From: Chara braunii
Lineage: Eukaryota; Streptophyta; Charophyceae; Charales; Characeae
DNA: 27,500 bases
Reading direction: 5' to 3'
NCBI GenBank assembly: GCA_003427395.1
Contig: BFEA01000112.1
Span: 2,099,292-2,126,791, forward strand
A program made the translations under genes and the position numbers. A model generated the notes under the pieces. The model was not told the DNA's origin, ran no database searches, and saw only the letters and a program-made list of their open reading frames with translations. Shown piece by piece: positions 18,731 through 25,828 of the stretch (position 1 is its first letter; every line of letters begins with the position of its first letter).

Positions 18731-18983
18731 CCTCCTCTCGGGTCCTGAGATGATCTATCGGAAGTACACGGAGGTCAAATTTGACCCAAGGAGCCTATTT
18801 GCATATAAACTCCTTTAGGGCCATGCGATGATCTATTGAAAGGATACTGAGGTTAAATTTGACCCACGAAACCTATTTGCCTATAAACTCATCTATGGCC
18901 ATGAGATGTTCTATTGAAAGATTACTGAGGTCAAATTTGACCCAAGGATCCTATATGAGATACTATAAACTCCTCGAGGGTCA
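18731..18983. repeat. 78-bp tandem repeat, about three copies, with a palindromic core
   Basis: GATGATCTAT or close variants recur at 18749, 18827 and 18905, an exact 78-nt step. Each unit then holds GGTCAAATTTGACC, a perfect 14-bp palindrome in units 1 and 3, then AGG-CCTAT and ATAAACTC. Confidence 0.88.
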
Positions 18984-20126
18984 TGGTTTTAGACCAATCC
19001 CCCAGATCTCTCCCACACGTGGTTAATAGGTGGTGTCATTTTCGCCGAATTTTTCACCGAAACTGCCATATTGCCTCATTTTATTTTTGTGTGTGTGATA
19101 TTGTCTCTCCTGAAGCCCACATGGACTAGTACTTCGTTCAGGCATGTAGTGGTGGAGCCGTGTAGGAATGATTCAACAGCTATAACTTCCCTATCGGTTG
19201 CGTATCGTTCATCATGACATACTTTGGGACCATCCTTAAGCATCCCTCTTCTCCGAAAACTATGGGTTCTCGATAACACTGTAAGCTACACAGATGCTAG
19301 GCTCACTGGTGAACAACGACATAACCTAGTTGTAGTAGTTGGTTCATAAGTCAAATGACTCCCTAAACCCTAAATCTTCCTAAATCTAACAAATGGTCAA
19401 GTAGATTAATAAATTAACAGTAGCTTCTTTAGTTCCTGGAATCGTCGAGTGGAACAACTGGAAACCGTTGAACTGTTACTGAAAACGCATAGAGCAATGA
19501 CTAAAGCAAATGATCAGCACAGATAGGTGTTCACTTTCCGGTTACCTGACAGGCCTTGGGTTAGGTTTTCAGAGTTAGGCGCCTCTTGGGAGGTATTCCA
19601 GATAACTTCACTATTGACAAAGGTTGGAGATACATGGCGGAGTCCAATAAGAGTTGTGCTATGCAACACTATCTCGCAATGCAGGAACGACCAGGTGTTC
19701 AATGGGAAAGATTGGACCGACAAACAACTTCGAGCAGCTGTTTGTTAGAGCATTTGACTTACCATCTTGGCAAATTGGCGAAGGAAGGTGTTGAAAACTG
19801 ATAACATGGTAAGTGGATTGAAATGGTTCAGGGAGACGTGGGCCCTCATAGATACTATGGCGTTGATTACAGAAGAGGAGAGACTTGTGTTAGGAGATTG
19901 GTTATTTGGAGTGTAAAGAATAAATGCATCAACCTGCACGCTCGGTTGCCGGCTCCGTCGCAGTAGACAGGCAGGTGGGTCTCTGTTGCTGATAGGAGGG
20001 TTGCGGTGCATAGATGCGACCGTCTCAACTGAGACAGGACTGCCGCAATAGGCAGCTAAAGAGATAAGTGGGTGTGTACCCTTAGGTGTAAGTAGAAAAG
20101 TTGCACTGCATGTAGGTTTAGTAATT

Positions 20127-20141
20127 GGGGGGGGGGGGGGG
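20127..20141. repeat. Poly-G tract (15 nt)
   Basis: Uninterrupted G15 on the plus strand. Confidence 0.9.
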
Positions 20142-20349
20142 CTTATAGCACTGTAGGTGTAGTACATTGAGTGAAAGGCATAGGTGGACGAGTGCATAGA
20201 TAGTTTTGTTTGCTCCCTTGTTTCTGCTTGGCTTCTCTGTTCTTGTTCTCGGTTATTTGGTTGTGGAATCGTTAGGATGAGTTAGTTCTAGTTGGCAGGA
20301 GAGTGGATTGGTTCTTCTCTGGTTTGATTGGTTCTTCACGCCTTGTGGC

Positions 20350-20372
20350 ATTATTATTATTATTATTATTAT
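20350..20372. repeat. (ATT)n microsatellite
   Basis: About seven ATT units. Confidence 0.9.
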
Positions 20373-20806
20373 ATTTCTTAAGGCATTATTGTTTTCAGTC
20401 GAGGGTTGTGGTACATCAGGGCAGCAGTCTGGATCTGACCATTTTCTTTTATGTCCCTAGATATTTAGACCCAACACCTGGATACTATGTTTTGGGAGTT
20501 TCATCTCCTGTCTCTGTTACGGGTTGTTTGTTGAGGGATTCCAAGCCTCAATTTTATAAGCCTAATATGAAGCCCTCAGGGCCCCTTCTGTTGACCAAAA
20601 AAAAAAAAAAAGGCTGTTCTGCTCTCATGACGACCCACTGGTTGGAGGCAATGGAGCAGTGAGGGTCTCATGCTGATTGGAGGGAGAGATATGGGTGAAG
20701 TGCAGTGTCCGAGTGGTGTTGTGTGTGAGTTGGACACTACAGCCTTGCAGGGGTGGGCTGGAATCATGGCACCTATGATCTTAGGGCCAAGTCCCACCAG
20801 CAGCGC

Positions 20807-20926
20807 AGAGTTTTTTCAACGCCCGAATGTGGACGTGTTTGTGGAGAGGTGCAAAAAATCGCATTGAGTTTCCTCAACCGCACATCTCCACAAACACGTC
20901 CAGATTTTTGCGTTGAGGAAACTCAA
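20807..20926. repeat. Long hairpin with 46-bp arms
   Basis: TGGACGTGTTTGTGGAGA...TGC (20830-20852) pairs with 20880-20902, with one mismatch in 23. The arms extend outward to GAGTTTTTTCAACGC against GCGTTGAGGAAACTC with a few mismatches. The spacer itself holds TTGAGTTTCCTCAAC (20864-20878), the exact inverse of 20912-20926, so two alternative pairings compete. It could be a fold-back insertion or a small-RNA precursor. No expression evidence is visible. Confidence 0.75.
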
Positions 20927-20970
20927 GGGTTCTCCTAGTGGGGCTTTGGCACTTAAACTTTTGACACTGT

Positions 20971-21036
20971 GACCCGAATGTCGTGGTAAAGAGACTTGGC
21001 TTTCGTAACCAAGGGCCCCGGCTCGAATCTGTGCGT
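20971..21036 (+). pseudogene. tRNA-Thr(CGU)-like relic
   Basis: The sequence contains a D-arm-like GTGGTAAAGAG, an anticodon stem CTTGG (20995-20999) and CCAAG (21009-21013) around a 9-nt loop holding CGT, and a B-box-like GGCTCGAATCT. The loop is two bases too long, and I could not close an acceptor stem. It is therefore a degenerate tRNA or a tRNA-derived SINE head, not a working gene. Confidence 0.35.
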
Positions 21037-21383
21037 TCTAGGAGGAGGGCTGGGGGCCGATGTACGGATCACCTTTTTTTTTTTTATTTTTTTTTATTTT
21101 AAGCCCATGTTGTTGTAGAGGTGGGATACTAGATGGATGGCAGTCACCCAGAGTACTCGGCCACTCAGTTGTCCAGATGAACCCCTCTGAAGACCCCACC
21201 CACCCTTCCTCTCATCTTTTTGCCCTGGTGCACCCCTACTCCCCCTGTCCTAACCTAGTGTTAACCACCCAGGATTGTGGGAAAATCCAAATCCATAATT
21301 CTTAAGAACGACTGGTTAATTTGGGGAAAAAAAAAGAAAAAGAGACAAAAAGTTGATGACTGACAGAAAGCGAAAACTGATGA

Positions 21384-21850
21384 CCGGCTGGTTAACTGAG
21401 GCTTGAACCCCACTGGCTGGCGGTAGCTGGCCGCCAGCCTTTGGAAGAAATGTTTTGAGACCCCACTGCTCGCCGCAAACGCAAGCACTTTTTTTGCCAC
21501 TCCGCCTACCTCTGCTTTCATAGCACACGAACCAATCCCCGTGCCTCCTTTTCGCACGGGATGGCTGGTACTCTGGACAACGTCTAGAGTCCGCCGGCAT
21601 ACCAGCCATCCCGTGCGGAAAGGAGGTACGGGGATTTGTTGGTGTGCTGAAAAAGCGGAGGCAAACTTGCCCGAAAAGGCAAGTCTTCTTCATTGGGTAA
21701 CAGAAACCTTGGGAAGTGCCGAAAGTTGCTGTAGCAGTGGAGTCCCATTTCGCTTGCCCATTCCCGTCGGGTGCAACGATTTTGGGCTGGCGGATGCTTT
21801 CCTGGCCGCCAGCTACCGCCAGCCAGTGGGGTCCCTCCCTGAGGTCGCAG
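21384..21850. repeat. Large inverted repeat (fold-back), ~470 bp
   Basis: The inner arms, 21503-21570 and 21601-21664, are inverse copies. For example, ATCCCCGTGCCTCC and CGCACGGGATGGCTGGT on the left match ACCAGCCATCCCGTGCGG and GGAGGTACGGGGAT on the right. They are separated by a 30-nt loop. An outer 31-bp pair at 21408-21438 and 21808-21838, with the core CCACTGGCTGGCGGTAGCTG, differs at about one position. The sequence between inner and outer arms is less alike and carries indels. Looks like a fold-back element or an inverted duplication. Confidence 0.85.
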
Positions 21851-22141
21851 CCAGGATGGCTGCGTATGCATGGATGTCGTTTGTCGTTAGCGACCGGTTT
21901 CCTTATGGGGAATGTCGTGGACCCTGTAAGTGGGTTTAGAGGGCGTCGTTATGCATGTAATAAGGTTGCAGTCGCCAAGGGTGCCAACCGGTCGTTTTGT
22001 GAGGGAACGAGACAACGGTTGGGGGAGATGGTGGTGCGGTCGTCAGGTGGAGTGCGGGCAGCTGGAGGTCGTACCTCGGTTTTCCAGTATAGGAAAGGTT
22101 TTTATTATCTGACCGTTGAGTCTCCACCGAGATCGACCGTA
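21851..22141. other. Non-coding interval
   Basis: Overlapping open frames on both strands show no recognisable domain and no consistent frame. No gene claimed. Confidence 0.5.
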
Positions 22142-22351
22142 GCAGTTTTTTTTTCCGTCATACAGTTCGGTATTACCGGCTCAATGTTCGCAGATGTATC
22201 TTACCTATACTGTTGGACAGGTACGCTGGCCGTTTTTGTCTAGGAGAAGGTTCAGTTTTTTTTTCCTGTCTGCGGTACTACTGGCTCAATGTTCGCAAAT
22301 GTATCTTAGCTATATAGTTGGAGAGGTATGGTGGCTCTTAAAACGGGCTTC
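22142..22351. repeat. Two-copy tandem duplication, 105-bp period
   Basis: Both units have a T9-type run, then GGCTCAATGTTCGCA, then ATGTATCTTA, then GTTGGA and AGGTA. Anchors at 22181 and 22286 give the period. The copies are diverged by roughly 20-25 percent by eye. Confidence 0.8.
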
Positions 22352-22518
22352 GCTCCACGTTCCAAACCGAAAAGTGAATGTGCAAAACGAAACTGGATTC
22401 TCGGCCCCTCCACCCCCCGCGCCCCGTGTCGGGGGAGGCAGGGGCACCGGCAGCGAGCTGCCTGCTTCGGCGAAACACCCGCCGTCCTGGCTGCGCCCCC
22501 ACGCCCAGCGTGGTATCA

Positions 22519-22667
22519 GTTATAATTGCACTATGGGCCAAGAAACGCCGGAGTCACAGAAACGAGTTATAATTGCACTATGGGCCAAGATAGAGTTTCG
22601 AATTGCAGCTCGGGCAATCTATACAACCCAGCTTTCTGGCTAGGTAGGGTGCCCGAAGTGCAATTGC
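22519..22667. repeat. 47-bp direct repeat followed by a short inverted repeat
   Basis: GTTATAATTGCACTATGGGC plus CAAGA occurs at 22519 and again at 22566. After it, AATTGCAGCTCGGGC near 22603 is matched, with small changes, by its inverse GCCCGAAGTGCAATTG near 22651. No gene. Confidence 0.75.
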
Positions 22668-22775
22668 AAACTGTATCTCGCCCCAAAAGAAGGGCCAAGA
22701 TAGGCAGGAGTCCCAAGGGGTAACTAGGGCACAGTCACGTTTTCAGTTCTAAATCCACTTCTGTTGGTACACCCC

Positions 22776-23118
22776 TTAACCCGACCCTGACCCTGACCCA
22801 CACGAAGAAAAAGTTGATGACCGACCCTGACCCTGACCCTGACCCACACCAAGAAAAAGTTGATGACCTACCCTGACCCTGACCCTGACCCTGACCCCTG
22901 ACCCTGACCCTGACCCTGACCCAGACCCACACGAAGAAAAAGTTGATGACCGACCCTGACCCTGACCCTGACCCACATGAAGAAAAAGTTGATGACCTAC
23001 CCAGACCCTGACCCTGACCCTGACCCTAAACCCTGACCCTGACCCTGACTCTGATCCTGACCCTAAACCCTGACCCTAAACCCTGACCCTGACCCTGACC
23101 CTGACCCTGACCCTGGCC
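22776..23118. repeat. Telomere-like CCCTGA/CCCTAAA array with spacer units
   Basis: Runs of CCCTGA (TCAGGG on the minus strand) are mixed with three exact CCCTAAA heptamers, the Arabidopsis-type telomere repeat, between about 23023 and 23083. Four copies of a 26-bp spacer built on CACGAAGAAAAAGTTGATGA interrupt the left part, at about 22798, 22842, 22926 and 22972. Direct copies of GTTGGTACACCCC flank the array at 22763-22775 and 23162-23174. VRVRVR/GQGQGQ-type ORFs here are artefacts. Confidence 0.9.
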
Positions 23119-23563
23119 AACACATTCGCTGACGGACTGGTTTACCAACTGGCCTAGTTCAGTTGGTACACCCCGCGTAACTGCTGAAATCGAAGCAGAT
23201 GGGTGAAATACTTCAATTTGTCAAGGCCACCGTGGATCCAAAGGGCATTCATCAAGGTAGACTTACCAACACCGCTTAGCACCTTCAAGAGAGGTTCAAA
23301 AAAAAGAAAGAAAGAAAAAAAAGGTACTGCCAATCCGTGGCAGCTCCACCCCTCTTCACGTTGTTAGTGATTATCTAAAATTGGTGAAGTACCGTCAGAA
23401 TCAGCAATGAGGGGACCAAAGAATGATTTCGAAGTTCTAAAATCCAAGCGAAAAAAATAGATCGCTAAAGGCTGACATGTACCTCAAATGAGAAACTGCA
23501 CACAGAGAGACTACCGAAACTTGAATTTTGAGGAAAAAAAGAAAAAAGACATAGCTGCTGACG
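23119..23563. other. Non-coding interval with an A/B-box-like motif
   Basis: TAGTTCAGTTGGTACA near 23153-23168 resembles a tRNA D-arm (A box). It is a near copy of GTTGGTACACCCC at 22763-22775, so this motif flanks both sides of the telomere-like array. A/G-rich runs lie at 23297-23322. No gene seen. Confidence 0.4.
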
Positions 23564-23614
23564 GGAGTGATGCTGACGCTGGCGCCACTGACACGTAGGA
23601 TACTGACGTTGGCG

Positions 23615-23671
<57 letters not shown>

Positions 23672-23799
23672 ATCTGGCAGGTAGGATGCTGATGTTGGCG
23701 CCACTGACACGTAGGATGCTTTTTTTTTTTTTTTGGGCGCCACTAACGAGTAGGGTGCTGACGTTGGCGTCGCTGACACGTGGGATGTTGAGGTTAAGC
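23564..23799. repeat. 30-bp minisatellite interrupted by (TC)n and poly-T
   Basis: Repeated units CACTGACACGTAGGATGCTG plus ACGTTGGCGC. At least five full or partial copies are visible. A (TC)n tract (23617-23669) and a 15-nt T-run (23720-23734) sit inside the array. Period 30 keeps reading frames open, so the minus-strand ORFs here are artefacts. Confidence 0.8.
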
Positions 23800-24131
23800 C
23801 CACTCTGAAGCATCCAAAGAGTACGAGTACGACGCTGGCCTGCCTGGGTGCGTGAGGATAATCGCGATGTGAACGTGGCGGCTGTTCGCACTGGCTTTCA
23901 CGAGTGCAATGAAATGAACGTGTGTGCACGACCAATCCGAGAATCGAGCACGCAACCTACGGTTTGGCTCCTTGGGCTGGGCTGAAATGGGAGCCCCAAG
24001 ATGAGTACTTCCCCCCACCTCAGCACGGATTACTCCGCCGCTACCTCCATTACTGATGTGTGCGATGCAGAGCTACGGTAGTACACCAGGAGAGCTGTCG
24101 AGGAGGGCTGACCTGCACCCCTCATCTCATC
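23800..24131. other. Non-coding interval
   Basis: GC-moderate sequence with no gene, RNA or clear repeat that I can support. Confidence 0.5.
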
Positions 24132-24141
24132 CCATATATAA
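24132..24141 (+). promoter_or_regulatory. Candidate TATA box
   Basis: CCATATATAAGG is a good match to the plant TATATAAG core and lies 10-30 bp before the GC-rich 38-bp duplication. No downstream gene is recognisable, so promoter activity is speculative. Confidence 0.25.
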
Positions 24142-24144
24142 GGT

Positions 24145-24220
24145 CCTAAGTTCCTCACACGCGGCATGGCCCCCGAGGCCGGCCTAAGTTCCTCACACGC
24201 GGCATGGCCCCCGAGGCCGG
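24145..24220. repeat. Perfect 38-bp tandem duplication
   Basis: CCTAAGTTCCTCACACGCGG and the rest of the unit, through CATGGCCCCCGAGGCCGG, occur twice with no change (starts 24145 and 24183). Identity implies a recent event. The unit contains an ATG that opens a 25-codon frame running across both copies. Confidence 0.92.
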
Positions 24221-24682
24221 CCTGTTGTAGACTAACCCCCCTATAAGGCTATAACCAACAACGAGAGATACGGAAGACTTCGTCAAATTAGCTTCATCGA
24301 TCTGCTGACACGTGGCCGAAGCCTACACAGAGCAAAGCGATCTGCCAGCTGTCAACGTCACGAAAGCTGCACATTATTTTTGGGTTTTTTTTTTGACATT
24401 ATTTTTAGTTTTGTTTTTTTCCTTGACGGGCTTTCCCCGGCCATGGCAGTGAAGAGATTGCCGGCGGACGACATTGCGAGCAGAGGGCCAAGCAAGAGAG
24501 CCACCCCATTGCGGTCTTAACTCTTTAGACTCTTGCGCGCGCTGCGGCGCGCAGTGCACACCGACCAGTCGGCCGTCGATTACACACGCGATGGACATGG
24601 GTTGGTAGTTGCTGAGACAGGAGCGAGAGATCGCCAGCTACCAGAGGCATCAGCGAGCAGTTCCTGCGTATGCGGCATTGCG
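24221..24682. other. Non-coding interval before the CACGTG array
   Basis: Two short T-runs lie near 24377-24422. A well-placed ATG at 24443 gives only a 25-codon reading frame ending at a TAA near 24518. No recognisable gene. Confidence 0.5.
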
Positions 24683-24938
24683 CGCACGTGGTCCTCGGCA
24701 ATGGGCGAGATCACGTGGTCCTCAGCAATGGGCGAGGGCGAGATCACGTGGTCCTTGGCAATGGGCGAGATCACGTGGTCTCTCGGCAATGGGCGAGATC
24801 ACGTGGTCCTCAGCAATGGGCCAGGGCGAAATCACGTGGTCCTTGGCAATGGGCGAGATCACGTGGTCCGTCGACAATGGGCGAGATCCCGTGGTCCCCG
24901 GCAATGGGCGAGATCACGTGGTCCTCGGCAATGGGCGA
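24683..24938. repeat. 27-bp minisatellite with a CACGTG palindrome in each unit
   Basis: Nine units of the form GAGATCACGTGGTCCTCGGC plus AATGGGC. The CACGTG cores start at 24685, 24712, 24745, 24772, 24800, 24833, 24860, 24888 (mutated to CCCGTG) and 24915. Steps are 27, 33, 27, 28, 33, 27, 28 and 27. The two 33-bp steps carry an extra GGGCGA-type hexamer. Because 27 is a multiple of three, frames on both strands stay open, which produces spurious ORFs. Confidence 0.9.
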
Positions 24939-24967
24939 TCGGCGTTGCACTGACTGTCGTCTTTAGC

Positions 24968-25077
24968 ACCCCGAATAGAACCCCCTGTCATTAAAAGCTG
25001 CATAGCATTAGGGACAACTGCCAGCCTACATGATAGACACAGCGATAATGACGGTAAGGGCGGGTTCTATTCGGGGT
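24968..25077. mobile_element. Small fold-back (MITE-like) element
   Basis: ACCCCGAATAGAACCC at the left is the exact inverse of GGGTTCTATTCGGGGT at the right. A further inner pair (TGTCATTA against TAATGACG) extends the arms to about 25-30 bp with an indel. Total length is 110 bp. I see no convincing target-site duplication, so a mobile origin is inference. A plain palindrome is possible, and a further right-arm copy lies at 25146-25159. Confidence 0.5.
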
Positions 25078-25380
25078 GAACAGGGTAGCACAGATTACGC
25101 AGATCGTCACCAATAGAAACGAGGATCAAATGATGGTGCGGGGGCGTTCTATTCGGGGTCTCGCTCGTAGTCCGTGCTACCGTCTTCCGCCGAGAACAAT
25201 GCACCCTGATCAGGTATGTATGCAAGCTTCTGGAGGCAGCCTGAGGAGTGATGGGGGTGCGTTGTGTACGAGGGTATACGGTTTATGAGTCAGGAGCACG
25301 CATCCACCGAGGCTCAACCAAGTCATAACGGACGCGCAAGTGTTCCCCGACCCGACTTCACCCGCATCGCACACAAAACT
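25078..25380. other. Non-coding interval
   Basis: Apart from a third copy of the GTTCTATTCGGGGT motif at 25146-25159 (see the fold-back element at 24968-25077), I see no gene, RNA or clear repeat. Confidence 0.6.
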
Positions 25381-25540
25381 CACCCGCAAAATGCCTGCAT
25401 CAGACCGGAAAGATAGCTTGTATACACTCGTTATCCCGGTGCGTTGTCTTTGGGGGAATCGCCCTCAAAATGCCTGCACCAGACCGGACAGATGGCTTGT
25501 ATACACTCGTTATCCCGGTGCGTTGTGTTCGGGGGAAGAC
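25381..25540. repeat. Two-copy tandem duplication, 79-bp period
   Basis: Both copies contain AAAATGCCTGCA, CAGACCGGA and TATACACTCGTTATCCCGG at a constant 79-nt offset (first AAAATG at 25388, second at 25467). Only a few substitutions separate them. No coding role seen. Confidence 0.85.
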
Positions 25541-25627
25541 CGCAGCTTGATCGGCGCAATCCGAGCCGGCCGGAAAATACCGAGCCTGGAGGATCTCCTC
25601 TAGTGATAATAATAGGCTTAATCTTCT

Positions 25628-25646
25628 CATGAATAACAGGTAGTCC
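25628..25646. repeat. 19-nt copy of RRA-like coding sequence in its 3' flank
   Basis: This segment is identical over 19 nt to 26010-26028, where the minus strand encodes DYLLFMN of the RRA-like protein. It abuts the start of the hexamer array. In the gene the segment is followed by CATCACC; here it is followed by GTTACCGTCACC, the first hexamers. That suggests a templated duplication that may have seeded the array (inference). Confidence 0.75.
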
Positions 25647-25828
25647 GTTACCGTCACCGTTACTGTCACCGTTACCGTCACCGTTAACGTTACCGTTACC
25701 GTTTCCGCTTCCGTTTCCGCTTCCGTTTCCGTTACCGTTGCCGTCTCTTTCCGTTACCGTTTCCGTTCCGTCACCGGTTGCCGTTACCGTTGCCGTTTCT
25801 TTCCGTTACCGTTGCCGTTTCCGTCGGC
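25647..25828. repeat. Degenerate CCGTTN hexanucleotide array at the 3' end of the RRA-like gene
   Basis: About 30 head-to-tail hexamers of the forms CCGTTA, CCGTCA, CCGTTT, CCGCTT and CCGTTG. The array forms the 3' flank of the RRA-like gene and enters it: the last codons (RRRRKRQR) and the TAA stop on the minus strand are made of repeat units. The catalytic domain ends just before the array, at DGS. Confidence 0.85.

Larger units (their letters stand above)
18984..20806. other. Non-coding interval
   Basis: Only short overlapping open frames on both strands are present (for example near 19527-19801 and 19745-20197), with no domain I recognise. Poly-G and ATT tracts are listed separately. Nothing else supported. 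Confidence 0.5.

Noticed and set aside
22511-22519. TGGTATCAG, the start of the plant initiator-Met primer-binding site of LTR retrotransposons
   Set aside because: Only nine bases match, no LTR end (CA) directly upstream, and no second LTR.
22735-22976. Arg-Val / Gly-Gln repeat proteins on the minus strand
   Set aside because: Direct translation of the CCCTGA satellite.
23465-23935. 156-codon minus-strand frame with an Arg-Glu run
   Set aside because: Made of the 30-bp minisatellite and (TC)n; period divisible by three or two keeps frames open.
24443-24520. 25-codon frame from an ATG in good context
   Set aside because: No homology, no conserved neighbour, and chance frames of this size are common.
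24533-24994. Open frames with GEITWS- or DHVISPIA-type repeats on both strands
   Set aside because: The 27-bp unit is a multiple of three without stops, so several frames on both strands stay open; no start context or domain.
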